Of a stretch of DNA of 64,000 bases, positions 44,270-53,709 are shown in pieces. Source of the DNA: an uncultured Burkholderiales bacterium (GTDB taxonomy: Bacteria > Pseudomonadota > Gammaproteobacteria > Burkholderiales > Burkholderiaceae_C); the NCBI GenBank assembly GCA_937927685.1, contig CALBSC010000072.1, forward strand, positions 1 through 64,000, given 5' to 3'. Below the pieces are notes generated by a model. That model was given only the letters and a program-made list of their open reading frames with translations, was not told the DNA's origin and did no database searches. The stretch's first letter is position 1; the number at the start of each line of letters is the position of its first letter. Made by a program: the position numbers and the translations under genes.

Positions 44270-45121
44270 GTGTCCATCCTCAACGCTGACCTGCACTGCC
44301 ACTCCGTCGTCTCCGACGGAACGCTCACCCCCGAAGTCCTGGCCCAGCGCGCAAAAGACCGGGAGGTGGAACTGTGGGCCCTCACCGACCATGACGAGAT
44401 CGGGGGCCAACACCGGGCCGCGGCGGCGGCACGCGCGTTGTCGCTGCCTTACCTCACCGGCACCGAAATTTCCGTGACCTTCGCCCACAAAACGGTCCAC
44501 ATCGTCGGGCTGGGCTTTGATGCTGACGACCCCCAGCTCGTGCAAGGGCTGCGCTCCACCCGCGGCGGGCGTGATGCACGCGCCCAGGAAATGGCCGACC
44601 AACTCGCCACCGTGGGCATCCCCGGCAGTTTTGAGGGCGCCTTGAAATACGCGGGCAACCCGGAGCTGATTTCCCGCACACACTTCGCCCGTTTCCTGGT
44701 GGAAACGGGTGTGTGCAAGGACACCCCCGAGGTCTTTCGCAAGTACCTCACCGAAGGCAAGCCCGGCTTTGTGCCGCACCGCTGGGCCTCCCTCGCCAAC
44801 GCGGTGCGCTGGATCACCGAAGCCGGTGGCGTGGCTGTCATCGCTCACCCGGCCCGCTATGGCTTCACCGCCAACGAAGAGTACGCACTCTTCACCGAAT
44901 TCAAGGCCCATGGTGGCCGGGGTGTGGAGGTCGTCACGGGCAGCCACTCCAGCGCCGACGCCGTCACCTACGCCGACATGGCGCGCGAATTTCAGCTGGC
45001 TGCCTCGCGTGGCAGCGACTTCCACAGTCCGGACGAAAGCCACACCGACCTGGGTCAACTGCCCTGGCTGCCGGGCGATCTGCAGCCGGTGTGGGAGCTG
45101 CTGACCGATCGCATCCAATGA
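44270..45121 (+). CDS. yciV: PHP-domain phosphoesterase (RNase AM/YciV type)
   Basis: A 283-residue metal-dependent phosphatase of the PHP family. ADLHCHSVVSDG (H9, H11, D16), ALTDHDEIGG and the late GSDFHSPDE provide the trinuclear metal site. E. coli YciV/RNase AM hydrolyses 3',5'-nucleoside bisphosphates and trims the 5' ends of 23S, 16S and 5S rRNA. Gene order with yciO and trpS downstream is shared with many betaproteobacteria. GTG start; its stop overlaps the next ATG by four bases. Confidence 0.94.
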   Translation: MSILNADLHCHSVVSDGTLTPEVLAQRAKDREVELWALTDHDEIGGQHRAAAAARALSLPYLTGTEISVTFAHKTVHIVGLGFDADDPQLVQGLRSTRGGRDARAQEMADQLATVGIPGSFEGALKYAGNPELISRTHFARFLVETGVCKDTPEVFRKYLTEGKPGFVPHRWASLANAVRWITEAGGVAVIAHPARYGFTANEEYALFTEFKAHGGRGVEVVTGSHSSADAVTYADMAREFQLAASRGSDFHSPDESHTDLGQLPWLPGDLQPVWELLTDRIQ

Positions 45122-46014
45122 CCGGGGTCTCGCAGCGGTCTGCCGCGCTGGGCTCGGGCGTTGTCTTTGCTGTTCTGGCCATGGCGTGTTTTGCTGTCAT
45201 GGACGTCACCAACAAGGTGTTGGTGGCCGGCATGCCGCTCTTGATGGCCCTGTGGTTTCGCTACATGTTTCAGGCCGTGGCCACCACCCTGGCCGTCTTG
45301 CCGCGCCGTGGTTGGGCCTTGTTTCAGACCCGACAGCCCTGGCAACATGCGTTGCGTGGCGTGCTGCTGTTTCTCTGCAGCCTGCTGGCCTTTGTCAACT
45401 TGCAGCACATGCCGGTGGCCGAGTTCACCGCCATCGGCATGCTGACCCCGCTGGCCGTCACCGTGCTGGCCCGCTATTTCCTGAATGAACGCGTTTCGCT
45501 GCTGCGCTGGACCCTGATCCTGGGCGGCATGGTGGGCGCCTTGCTGATCGTGCAACCGGGGGCGCAAATGTCGCTGGCCACGGCCTGGCTGCCGCTCTTG
45601 ATGGTGGCGTGCTATGCCAGCTTCCAGGTGCTCACCAGCGTGATGGCTCGCACCGAGGAGCCGTTGACGCTGCACTTTTACACGGGGTGGATCGGCACGG
45701 CCATTGCGTCCTGCCTGGTGCTGGGCTGGTGGACCACCGACCTCCGCCCGGCCCAGTGGGGCATGTTGCTGGTGTTGGGGGTGGCCGGCACCCTGGGGCA
45801 TTACCTGTTGATCCTGGCCTTTGCCCGCTCACCGGCCTCGCGCGTCACGCCTTTTCTCTACAGCGGCATCGCCTTTGCCTCCCTGGGCGGCTGGCTGGTG
45901 TTCGCCCACGTACCGAATTCGCTGGCCTTGCTGGGTATGCTGTTGATCGTGGGGTGTGGTCTGCTGGCAGGCTGGGTCACCCTGCGTGAGCAGCGCGTGG
46001 GCGCCGCCTCCTGA
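45118..46014 (+). CDS. DMT-family (EamA) transporter 3
   Basis: A 298-residue inner-membrane protein with ten hydrophobic segments. LAMACFAVMDVTNKVLVAGMP and VAEFTAIGMLTPLAVTVLARYFL mark the first EamA repeat; ASRVTPFLYSGIAFASLGGWLVF the second. The ATG overlaps the PHP stop codon (ATGA), indicating cotranscription. Substrate unknown. Confidence 0.93.
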   Translation: MTGVSQRSAALGSGVVFAVLAMACFAVMDVTNKVLVAGMPLLMALWFRYMFQAVATTLAVLPRRGWALFQTRQPWQHALRGVLLFLCSLLAFVNLQHMPVAEFTAIGMLTPLAVTVLARYFLNERVSLLRWTLILGGMVGALLIVQPGAQMSLATAWLPLLMVACYASFQVLTSVMARTEEPLTLHFYTGWIGTAIASCLVLGWWTTDLRPAQWGMLLVLGVAGTLGHYLLILAFARSPASRVTPFLYSGIAFASLGGWLVFAHVPNSLALLGMLLIVGCGLLAGWVTLREQRVGAAS

Positions 46015-46025
46015 TGGCTTGACCC

Positions 46026-46664
46026 ATGGCTCAGTTTCTGCACGTTCACCCCGACAACCCCCAGGCACGTTTGCTCAAGCAGGCGGTTCAATGGCTGACG
46101 CGTGGCGATGTGCTCGCGGTTCCCACCGATTCCAGCTATGCCCTGGCCTGCCACCTGGACGACAAGGCGGCGGTGGAACAGTTGCGCCGCATCCGCGGGG
46201 TGGACGACAAGCACCACCTGACCCTGTTGTGCCGCGACCTGTCCGAGCTGGCCCAGTTTGCCCGCGTGGACAACCGGCAATTCCGGCTGCTCAAGGCCGC
46301 CACGCCCGGGGCTTACACCTTCATCCTGGAAGCCAGCAAGGAAGTGCCCCGTCGGGTCAGCCATCCCCAACGCAAGACGATTGGACTGCGCGTGCCCGAC
46401 CACCGGGCCCTGCAGGCGTTGCTGAGCCTGCACGGCGCCCCGCTTCTGGCCACCACCCTCATCCTGCCGAACGAGGAACTGCCGCTGAACGACCCGGAGC
46501 AGATACGCGAGCAACTCGAGCACGAGATTGCCGCGGTGGTCGATGCCGGGGCCTGCCCGCTCGAACCCACCACCGTGGTGGACCTCACCCCCATGGACCA
46601 GGGCGATGCACCCGTCGTGGTTCGTGAGGGCCGGGGATCGTTGGGCATCCTGGGCCTGGCCTGA
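46026..46664 (+). CDS. yciO: Sua5/YciO/YrdC-family protein (YciO type)
   Basis: A 212-residue YrdC-like protein. Conserved SPTDSSYALACHL (substrate/ATP pocket, here PTDSSYALAC), KHHLTLLCRDL, TPGAYTFILEA and RKTIGLRVPDH are family motifs. The KxR...SxN pattern of full threonylcarbamoyl-AMP synthases is only partly matched; the protein resembles YciO, whose activity in t6A synthesis is weak, so a different role is possible. It follows the DMT gene by 11 nt in the same unit. Confidence 0.92.
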   Translation: MAQFLHVHPDNPQARLLKQAVQWLTRGDVLAVPTDSSYALACHLDDKAAVEQLRRIRGVDDKHHLTLLCRDLSELAQFARVDNRQFRLLKAATPGAYTFILEASKEVPRRVSHPQRKTIGLRVPDHRALQALLSLHGAPLLATTLILPNEELPLNDPEQIREQLEHEIAAVVDAGACPLEPTTVVDLTPMDQGDAPVVVREGRGSLGILGLA

Positions 46665-46759
46665 CCGGCACGCGCCCGACAATGTTGCATTCACACCTCC
46701 CGGTTTAAGTGAAACGCATGGCATTTGCCGCTGTCAGCGGTGGTTGGGCATAACAAAGT

Positions 46760-46765
46760 CATAAT
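46760..46765 (+). promoter_or_regulatory. -10-like hexamer six bases before a GTG start (M50 protease)
   Basis: CATAAT (five of six to TATAAT), six bases, GTG at 46772; no Shine-Dalgarno. Sits in a 107-nt gap after yciO and suggests an independent, leaderless transcript for the protease and trpS. Confidence 0.4.
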
Positions 46766-46771
46766 TCGGGG

Positions 46772-47440
46772 GTGAACTTCCCCGATCTGATCCAGACCGT
46801 CCTCATCTACGCCCTGCCGGTGCTGTTTGCCATCACCCTGCACGAGGCGGCGCATGGGTACGCGGCACGGCATTTCGGCGACAACACGGCCTGGATGATG
46901 GGACGCGTCACCCTCAACCCCGTGCCCCACATCGACTGGGTGGGCACCCTGGTGATGCCCCTGGTCCTGTACTTTGCCACCTCGGGCGCCATGCTGTTTG
47001 GCTATGCCAAGCCGGTGCCGGTGCGGTTTGACCGGCTGAACAACCCCAAGCGCGACATGATCTGGGTGGCACTGGCCGGACCGGGCATCAACCTGGTGCA
47101 GGCCTTGCTCTGGGGGGCGCTGCTGTATGTGCTGATCGGTGTCGGCCTGCAAGAGCGTTTTTTCCTGGAGATGTGCCGCGCCGGCATGCTGGCCAACGTG
47201 GTCATGTTTGCCTTCAACCTGTTTCCGCTGCCGCCGCTGGACGGAGGCCGGATTGTGGTGGGTCTGTTGCCGTGGCGGCAGGCGCTCATGTTTTCGCGCA
47301 TCGAGCCGTACGGCTTTTACATCGTGATGGCCCTGGTGCTGATGGGCATCCTGAGTGCCTGGTGGATGCAACCCTTGATGGACCTGAGTTTTGAGTTCCT
47401 CAAACTGGCCCTCAGCCCGCTCGAATTTTTGGTGAAATAA
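46772..47440 (+). CDS. Site-2 protease family M50 zinc metalloprotease
   Basis: Intramembrane protease of 222 residues with about six helices. HEAAH at 24-28 (ITLHEAAHGYAA) binds zinc with Glu as base; NLFPLPPLDGGR supplies the third ligand D157. It lacks PDZ and CBS domains, so it is of the minimal, substrate-unknown type common upstream of trpS. trpS starts 4 nt after its stop codon. Confidence 0.95.
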   Translation: MNFPDLIQTVLIYALPVLFAITLHEAAHGYAARHFGDNTAWMMGRVTLNPVPHIDWVGTLVMPLVLYFATSGAMLFGYAKPVPVRFDRLNNPKRDMIWVALAGPGINLVQALLWGALLYVLIGVGLQERFFLEMCRAGMLANVVMFAFNLFPLPPLDGGRIVVGLLPWRQALMFSRIEPYGFYIVMALVLMGILSAWWMQPLMDLSFEFLKLALSPLEFLVK

Positions 47441-47444
47441 CGCA

Positions 47445-48641
47445 ATGAAAGACCGTGTTCTCTCCGGCATGCGCCCCACCGGCGCCTTGCATCTGGGCCA
47501 TTACCACGGAGCCCTCAAGAATTGGGTGCGCCTGCAGTCCGAGATGGAGTGCTTTTACTTCGTGGCCGACTGGCATGCCCTGACCACCCACTATGAGAGC
47601 CGGGAAGTCATCGAGAAGAACGTCTACGAGATGGTGATCGACTGGCTCGCGGCCGGCCTGGACCCCGAGCAGTGCACCATCTTCCTGCAAAGCCGCCTGC
47701 CCGAGCACGCTGAACTCTTCACGCTGCTGGCCATGGGCACGCCCCTGGGCTGGCTCGAGCGCGTGCCCACCTACAAGGACCAGCAGGAAAAGCTCAAAGA
47801 CAAGGACCTGTCCACCTACGGTTTCCTGGGCTACCCGTTGCTGCAGGCGGCCGACATCCTGATCTACAAGGCCAAGTACGTGCCGGTGGGCGAGGACCAG
47901 GCCAGCCACGTCGAACTCACCCGCGAGGCGGCGCGCCGCTTCAACCACCTCTACGGCCGCGAGATCCACTACGAGGAAAAAATCCAGGCCAGCCTGGCCA
48001 AGCTGCCCAAGGACAGCGCCAAGCGCTTCGAGAAATCGCGCAAGCAGTTCCAGGAAACCGGTGACGTCAAAGCCCTCGAGGGCGCCATGGGCTACATCGC
48101 CTCCGCCCCTGAACTCGACTCGCATGACCGCGAGCGTCTGGAAGGCTATTTCCGTGGCACCGGCAAGGTGATCCTGCCCGAGCCGCAGGTGCTGCTGACC
48201 GAAGCCAGTCGTTTGCCGGGCCTGGACGGCGCCAAGATGAGCAAGAGCTACAACAACTCGATTGCCATCCGCGAAGACAAAGCCACCCTGGAGCAGAAGG
48301 TCAAGCGCATGCCCACCGACCCAGCGCGCGTCAAACGCACCGACGCCGGCGACCCGGCGCGCTGTCCGGTGTGGGAGTTCCACAAAGTGTATTCGACCCC
48401 GGAGGTGCGGAGCTGGGTCGAGCAAGGGTGCAAGTCCGCCGGCATTGGCTGCCTGGAATGCAAGCAGCCGGTGATCGACAGCATGCTCAAGGAGCAGCAA
48501 CCGATGCTGGCGCGCGCCGAGCCCTATGTGGCCAACCCCCGCATCGTCCGTGATATCGTTGACGCTGGAACCGAGCGTGCCCGTGTGGTGGCCCGCGAAA
48601 CCATGCGCGACGTTCGAGAGGCCATGGGCCTGAATTACTGA
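47445..48641 (+). CDS. trpS: Tryptophan--tRNA ligase
   Basis: Class Ic synthetase, 398 residues, longer than E. coli TrpRS (334) because of an insert after KMSKS that is typical of many beta-proteobacterial enzymes. HIGH-like HLGH at 16-19 in SGMRPTGALHLGHYHG, KMSKS at 264-268 in GAKMSKSYNN, GEDQASHVELTRE in the tRNA/Trp pocket. The insert has a Cys-containing segment (DPARCPVWEFHKVY; CKSAGIGCLECKQ). Ends 14 nt before the response-regulator gene. Confidence 0.97.
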   Translation: MKDRVLSGMRPTGALHLGHYHGALKNWVRLQSEMECFYFVADWHALTTHYESREVIEKNVYEMVIDWLAAGLDPEQCTIFLQSRLPEHAELFTLLAMGTPLGWLERVPTYKDQQEKLKDKDLSTYGFLGYPLLQAADILIYKAKYVPVGEDQASHVELTREAARRFNHLYGREIHYEEKIQASLAKLPKDSAKRFEKSRKQFQETGDVKALEGAMGYIASAPELDSHDRERLEGYFRGTGKVILPEPQVLLTEASRLPGLDGAKMSKSYNNSIAIREDKATLEQKVKRMPTDPARVKRTDAGDPARCPVWEFHKVYSTPEVRSWVEQGCKSAGIGCLECKQPVIDSMLKEQQPMLARAEPYVANPRIVRDIVDAGTERARVVARETMRDVREAMGLNY

Positions 48642-48655
48642 GCAGGAGTGCTTTC

Positions 48656-49258
48656 ATGAGTTTGTACGTCATCGATGACCACCCCCTGGTCCGCCAAGCC
48701 ATCGGGATGCTGTTGCGTCGTTTGCGTCCCGCGAGCAAGGTGGTGGAACTGGAAAAGCTCAGCGAGTTGCAGGCCGCCATCATCAAGAACGGTGAGCCTG
48801 AACTGTTTGTGCTCGATCTCTTGCTGCCCGGCGTGAAAGGCGCGTCCGCCGTGAGCGACATCAAGAGCCTGTACCCCGAAATTCCGCTGGCCGTCATCTC
48901 GGCCATGCCCGCCGGTGAGGCCGAGGAAACCTGCATCGAAGCCGGGGCCGATCTGTACCTGGAAAAGTCCGCGCCGGCGCAGGACATCTCCAACGGCCTG
49001 CAAGGACTGCTCGCGGCCGATGTGTCCACCGACGAAGAAGGGGCCACCGCGCCAGGCGACACCAAGCTGTCCAAGCGTCAAAAGCAGTTGATCCTGATGC
49101 TGGACCGGGGGCTGAGCAACCGCGACATCGCCAACGAGCTCAGCATCAGCGAGCACACCGTCAAGGTGCATTTGTGGCGCCTGTTCCGCCGTCTGGGTGT
49201 CAAGAGCCGCACGCAAACGCTGCACTTTGCCCGCACGCACGGTTTGTTGATGGGGTGA
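48656..49258 (+). CDS. Orphan LuxR/NarL-family response regulator
   Basis: A 200-residue two-component regulator. Receiver domain (1-115): D7/D8 acidic pair in YVIDDHPLV, phospho-acceptor D54 in LFVLDLLLPG, S82 and K104 (YLEKSAP). Linker 116-138, then a LuxR-type helix-turn-helix 139-195 with LSNRDIANELSISEHTVKVH. No histidine kinase is adjacent, so the partner is unknown. It follows trpS by only 14 nt and AGGAG lies ahead of its ATG; it may be read through from trpS. Confidence 0.95.
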   Translation: MSLYVIDDHPLVRQAIGMLLRRLRPASKVVELEKLSELQAAIIKNGEPELFVLDLLLPGVKGASAVSDIKSLYPEIPLAVISAMPAGEAEETCIEAGADLYLEKSAPAQDISNGLQGLLAADVSTDEEGATAPGDTKLSKRQKQLILMLDRGLSNRDIANELSISEHTVKVHLWRLFRRLGVKSRTQTLHFARTHGLLMG

Positions 49259-49283
49259 GTCCCCCGTTTGGCATGCGCAAGCG

Positions 49284-49305
49284 ACCCGCGGTCACCGCCG
49301 CGGGT
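49284..49305. terminator. GC hairpin between convergent genes
   Basis: ACCCGCGG and CCGCGGGT form a perfect 8-bp stem with a 6-base loop, without a T-tract. Possibly a bidirectional transcription boundary between the response regulator and ccmI. Confidence 0.45.
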
Positions 49306-49317
49306 ACGCTCCCCTGA

Positions 49318-50676
49318 TCAGGGCAACGGCCCCTCGATCTTCAATTCCACCCCCGTCGCACCGACACTCACCGGTGTTTTGATCACGCCCAGGTCACCGG
49401 GCTGGGACATGGCGTTGCCGGTGCTGGAGATGCGTGCACGCAAGGTCACCTGCGTCTGCCCGGCCAGCGACACCTGCGGGTTCATGGCCGTGGACTCATC
49501 CAGCACAAAATTGAACGGTAACTGGCCCACCGTGGTGCGCACAATGGCCAGTGGCATGCGCGAGCCCTGGGTGGGTGTGGCGTAAATGAACACGGTGTCG
49601 CCGGGTGAAACCCTGGATGCCAGCCCGGGCGCCAACGCCACCCGACCGGTGATGCGCGTCGACGCCGAGGGCGCACCGGCCCCTGCAGAGGCGCCTGCCC
49701 CCTGGGCCGCCGAAGCCGTGTTGGCTCGGCCAGCGGCCGGGTCGGGGCCCGGCCCCCCCGTCTTGCTGCCCGACTGGGTGCCCAGCCGGGCCTCAGCCTG
49801 GGCCACCGCGTCGTCAAGCTCGGCCTTGTCGGGTGCACCGGCGGCCATGCGGCTTTGCACCCGCTTCCAGTGCATCAGCGCCACCGCATAACGTCCTTCG
49901 GAATAGGCGGCGCTGCCTGCGAGCAGTCGTGCGCCTTCATGGTCGGGATCTGCCTTGAGCACGCCCTGGATGATCTGCCAGGGCTCACCCTCGAAACTGC
50001 CCTGTCCACGGGCCAGCACCTCAGCACGTTCGACCGCCACATCATCGTTGGCACTCAGGCTCAGCGCACGGGCAAAGGCCTGGGCGGATTCGTCAAAGCG
50101 CTCCCGCACCCGCTGCACGCGAGCGAGCATGAGCCACCCGTCGAGTTGCTGCGGCTCTTCCCTGAGGCGCTGCTCGAGTTTGGCCACCATCTCGGTGAGC
50201 TTGGCGGGGTCCACGTTGTGCTCGGGCTCGCCGCTGGACAAGGCCACCGGGTCGAGGGCCAGCGGTTGCCCCAGCCAGCCATACAGGCCCAGCCCGGCCA
50301 ACGGCAGGTATAGCGCCAGGCCCACAGCCAGCCAACGCCGCGAACGGGTGGATGAGGCCGAGCCCACGGCGGCAGACGGTTCCCGCGAAGACAGCCGGGG
50401 GCCGCTGTCTGCAGCGAGCTGGGCATCCTCCAGCAAGCGTCGGCTGATTTCGTCCCGAGCCTGGGTGAACTCGGGCTCGCTCAGCGTGCCTTGCTGCCAA
50501 TCGCGCTCGAGTTCGGCCAGTTGCTCGCGGTACACCGCCACATTGGAGCCCACCCGGTCTCCTTCGGAGGCGTCCGGCGGGGACCCGGCGGCCCGCTTGA
50601 GCACGCGCCACCACACCCACGCCACGCCGACACTCAGCGCCAGCACCACCACCAGAAACAACACCACGGGGTTCAC
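49318..50676 (-). CDS. ccmI: Cytochrome c maturation protein CcmI (CycH)
   Basis: Apocytochrome c chaperone of 452 residues, last gene of the ccm operon. Two N-terminal membrane helices (about 5-23 and 113-132), a cytoplasmic leucine-zipper-like loop, then a periplasmic TPR region (EPQQLDGWLMLARVQR) that holds apocytochrome c. The C-terminal ~130 residues after a low-complexity Ala/Gly linker (SAAQGAGASAGAGA) form a beta-rich domain typical of long proteobacterial CcmI. Confidence 0.93.
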   Translation of the reverse strand: MNPVVLFLVVVLALSVGVAWVWWRVLKRAAGSPPDASEGDRVGSNVAVYREQLAELERDWQQGTLSEPEFTQARDEISRRLLEDAQLAADSGPRLSSREPSAAVGSASSTRSRRWLAVGLALYLPLAGLGLYGWLGQPLALDPVALSSGEPEHNVDPAKLTEMVAKLEQRLREEPQQLDGWLMLARVQRVRERFDESAQAFARALSLSANDDVAVERAEVLARGQGSFEGEPWQIIQGVLKADPDHEGARLLAGSAAYSEGRYAVALMHWKRVQSRMAAGAPDKAELDDAVAQAEARLGTQSGSKTGGPGPDPAAGRANTASAAQGAGASAGAGAPSASTRITGRVALAPGLASRVSPGDTVFIYATPTQGSRMPLAIVRTTVGQLPFNFVLDESTAMNPQVSLAGQTQVTLRARISSTGNAMSQPGDLGVIKTPVSVGATGVELKIEGPLP

Positions 50677-50677
50677 A

Positions 50678-51154
50678 TCAATCCTTCAGCAATTGCTCGG
50701 CACGGGCACGGTCGGCCTCGCTCAGGGTGGTCGCGCGCGGCACCTGCTCGCGGCGCTGGCGCAAATACCGCCCCAGCACCACCAAGGCCAGCACCAGCAG
50801 CGCAAAGGGACCGAACCACAACGCCCAGGTCAGCGGCTTGACCTCGGGTCGGTACAACACGAAGTCGCCGTAGCGGTCAACCAGGAAGCGTTTGACTTCT
50901 GCATCCGACTTGCCGTCGCGGATCAGGCCCCGCACCTCGCGGCGCAAGTCCTCGGCCAGTTCGGCATGCGAGGACGCCAGCGACTCGTTCTGACACACCA
51001 GACACCGTAACTCGTCCGCAATGGCCACCAGGCGGGCCTCCACCGCCGGGTCCTCGGCGCGCGGTGCGGCTTCGCGTGCCGGCGCCAGGCCGACGAGTAC
51101 GAGCAACACCAGACCGAGCAGCGCTTGTGAGATGGGACGAATGGGCGAACTCAT
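50678..51154 (-). CDS. ccmH: Cytochrome c maturation protein CcmH (CcmL)
   Basis: Membrane-anchored thiol oxidoreductase (158 residues) that reduces apocytochrome c. Signal peptide at 1-30, LRCLVCQN with redox C51/C54, then one C-terminal membrane helix (about 107-125). It overlaps ccmG by four bases and precedes ccmI by one base. Confidence 0.95.
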   Translation of the reverse strand: MSSPIRPISQALLGLVLLVLVGLAPAREAAPRAEDPAVEARLVAIADELRCLVCQNESLASSHAELAEDLRREVRGLIRDGKSDAEVKRFLVDRYGDFVLYRPEVKPLTWALWFGPFALLVLALVVLGRYLRQRREQVPRATTLSEADRARAEQLLKD

Positions 51155-51732
51155 GATTTTTCCAACTCGCGAATCAGCGGCAGGATCTTCTCGCTCAACA
51201 GGGCTGGTGTCACCACGCCCACGCGCTTGTAGCGGATGATGCCCTGTCGGTCGATGACATAGGTCTCGGGCACGCCATACACCCCGTAATCGATGCCCAC
51301 GCGACCATCGAGGTCCATCACCGACAGCGCATAGGGGTTGCCGTGACGCGACAGCCACACGAGGCTGCGGTCTCGGGCCAGTTGCAGCTTGGCCTCGGGC
51401 GCGAGCTTGCCATTGGCTTCGTCCTGGGGCTGAATTTCCTTGTAGCTCAGGCCCACAATGGGGACAGCGTTCTGGCGGGCAAACGCCACCAGCACGGGAT
51501 GCTCCTCACGGCACGCCACGCACCAGGTGGCCCAGACGTTGAGCATCCACACCTGGCCCTGCAGGCTTTGCGGTGAGAACGGCTCCTTGCCCTCCAGCGT
51601 CGGCAGGCTGAAGGCGGGTGCCGGCTTGTTGATGAGCGGCGAGGGAATCTCGCGCGGATCGCGCTTGAGCCCCACGGCCAGAAAGGCCACCAGGGCCAGG
51701 AACAGGGCCAGGGGAATCAGGAATTTTTTCAT
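51151..51732 (-). CDS. ccmG: Thiol:disulfide interchange protein CcmG (DsbE)
   Basis: Periplasmic, membrane-tethered thioredoxin-like reductant of the Ccm pathway; 193 residues. N-terminal helix (3-22), then WATWCVACREEHP with active-site C71/C74, the GVYGVPETYVID cis-proline loop, and a C-terminal helix. Its start MKKFLIPLALF lies 10 nt after the ccmF stop; longer in-frame ORF starts are inside ccmF. Confidence 0.96.
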   Translation of the reverse strand: MKKFLIPLALFLALVAFLAVGLKRDPREIPSPLINKPAPAFSLPTLEGKEPFSPQSLQGQVWMLNVWATWCVACREEHPVLVAFARQNAVPIVGLSYKEIQPQDEANGKLAPEAKLQLARDRSLVWLSRHGNPYALSVMDLDGRVGIDYGVYGVPETYVIDRQGIIRYKRVGVVTPALLSEKILPLIRELEKS

Positions 51733-51742
51733 GGTGTGGTCG

Positions 51743-53701
51743 TCAACCCGCCCGCGCCGCCGCCGCACCGCCGGCGAGGTCATCGGCCATCCGTGTCTTG
51801 CGGTAGCGCCGGTCGAGCGACGCGGCCGCGCCGCCCAACACCATGAGCAGCACCCCGCCCCACAGCCAGGGCACAAAGGGCTTGTAGTACACGCGCATGC
51901 TCCACTCGGGTCGCGCACCGTCCAGGCGGTCGCCCAGGGACACATACAGGTCGCGCATGAAGCCCGAATCGATGGCCGCCTCGGTCATGGGCATGGCGGT
52001 GGACAGGTAGTTGCGTTTTTCGGGCGACAACACCTCCAGCGGCTGGCCATGGCGCAACACGTGCACCTCGGCGCGCACCGCGCGGTAATTCGGGCCTTGC
52101 ACGTTCTTCATGCCCACCAGGCGGAAGGTGTAGGGGGCAATGGACACCTCGTCGCCCAGGCCCATGCGCACGTCACGCTCGACTTCAAAGGACTTCACCC
52201 CGGTGACTCCCACCACCAGCACCGCCATGCCCAAGTGGGCCAGGTGCATGCCCCAGAACGCAGCCGGAATTCGTCCCGGTTTTTGCACGCGTTGCACCAC
52301 CTGCCAGAGCGTCCCCAGCCCGACCCAGGCCCCGAGCGTCCAGCCCAGCGCGGTGCCGGCCGACCAGCTGCCAAAGGCCAGCGGTGCGGCACAACCCACC
52401 AGCAAGGCCAGCACCCCCACCCCGCGCAGCTCGACCACGAGCTCAGTGAGTTGGGCCTCGCGCCAACGCGCCACCGTCCCCGGGATCATGATGAACAGCA
52501 ACGGCACCATCAGGGGTGCAAAGACCAGGTTGAAATATGGTGGCCCCACGGACAGCTTGCCCAGGTTCAGCGCATCGATCACCAGCGGATAGAGCGTGCC
52601 CAGCAGCACCGCCCCGGTGGCCACCACCAGCAGCACGCTGTTGACCAGCAGAAACGTCTCGCGCGAGAGCAGTCCCATGCTGCCACCCAGCGTGACCTGC
52701 GGCGCACGCCAGGCAAAGAGCGTGAGCGAACTGCCCACCACGACGGCCAGAAACAGCAAGACAAAGACACCCCGCGACGGGTCGGACGCAAACGCATGCA
52801 CCGACGTCAGCACCCCGGAACGCACCAGGAAGGTCCCCAGCAGCGACAGGGAAAACGCGCCAATCGCCAACAACACCGTCCAGGCCTTGAAGCTGCCGCG
52901 CTTCTCGGTGACCATGAGCGAGTGGATCAGGGCCGTGGCCACCAGCCAGGGCATGAGCGAGGCGTTTTCCACCGGATCCCAGAACCACCAGCCGCCCCAG
53001 CCCAGTTCGTAATACGCCCACCACGATCCCAGGCCGATGCCGAAGGTGAGAAAGGTCCAGGCAATGAGCGTCCAGGGACGCGACCAGCGGGCCCACGCCG
53101 CGTCCAAGCGACCCGACAACAACGCGGCGATGGCAAACGCAAACGCGACCGACATGCCCACGTACCCCATGTAGAGCATGGGCGGGTGGATCACGAGTCC
53201 GGGGTCTTGGAGCAAGGGGTTGAGGTCGCGGCCCTCTTGAGCGGCCGGCAGCAGGCGTTCAAACGGGTTGGAGGTGGTGAGGATGAAGCTCAGAAAACCG
53301 ATCGACACGAGCCCCAGCACCCCCAGCACGCGCGCCACCATGGCCAGGGGCAGACTGGCGGAAAACACCGCCACAGCCGCACTCCACAACGCCAGCAACA
53401 ACACCCACAGCAGCAAGGAGCCCTCATGGCCGCCCCACACGGCCGCCAACTGGTAGGGCTTGGGCAACAGGGTGTTGGAGTGCTGGGCGACGTACACCAC
53501 CGAGAAATCGTTGGACAGGAAGGACGAGGACAGACAGGCGAAGGCCAGGGCCACCAGGGCGGCTTGCATCAGGGCCGAGGGCCGTGCCAGCGACTGCCAA
53601 GCCGTATTACGGTTGAGTGTTCCCCACAACGGGAATACACCCTGCACCAGCGCCACCAGCAAGGCCAGGATCAGGGCAAAGTGTCCAAGTTCAGGAATCA
53701 T
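51743..53701 (-). CDS. ccmF: Heme lyase subunit CcmF
   Basis: Large inner-membrane heme-handling protein (652 residues, about 14-15 helices) that attaches heme to apocytochrome c with CcmH/I. The tryptophan-rich WWD signature GWGGWWFWDPVENAS is present, with flanking periplasmic histidines. The AWTFLTFGIGLGSWWAYYE pattern precedes it. Eight-base gap from ccmE upstream. Confidence 0.97.
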   Translation of the reverse strand: MIPELGHFALILALLVALVQGVFPLWGTLNRNTAWQSLARPSALMQAALVALAFACLSSSFLSNDFSVVYVAQHSNTLLPKPYQLAAVWGGHEGSLLLWVLLLALWSAAVAVFSASLPLAMVARVLGVLGLVSIGFLSFILTTSNPFERLLPAAQEGRDLNPLLQDPGLVIHPPMLYMGYVGMSVAFAFAIAALLSGRLDAAWARWSRPWTLIAWTFLTFGIGLGSWWAYYELGWGGWWFWDPVENASLMPWLVATALIHSLMVTEKRGSFKAWTVLLAIGAFSLSLLGTFLVRSGVLTSVHAFASDPSRGVFVLLFLAVVVGSSLTLFAWRAPQVTLGGSMGLLSRETFLLVNSVLLVVATGAVLLGTLYPLVIDALNLGKLSVGPPYFNLVFAPLMVPLLFIMIPGTVARWREAQLTELVVELRGVGVLALLVGCAAPLAFGSWSAGTALGWTLGAWVGLGTLWQVVQRVQKPGRIPAAFWGMHLAHLGMAVLVVGVTGVKSFEVERDVRMGLGDEVSIAPYTFRLVGMKNVQGPNYRAVRAEVHVLRHGQPLEVLSPEKRNYLSTAMPMTEAAIDSGFMRDLYVSLGDRLDGARPEWSMRVYYKPFVPWLWGGVLLMVLGGAAASLDRRYRKTRMADDLAGGAAAARAG

Positions 53702-53709
53702 GTGAGCTC

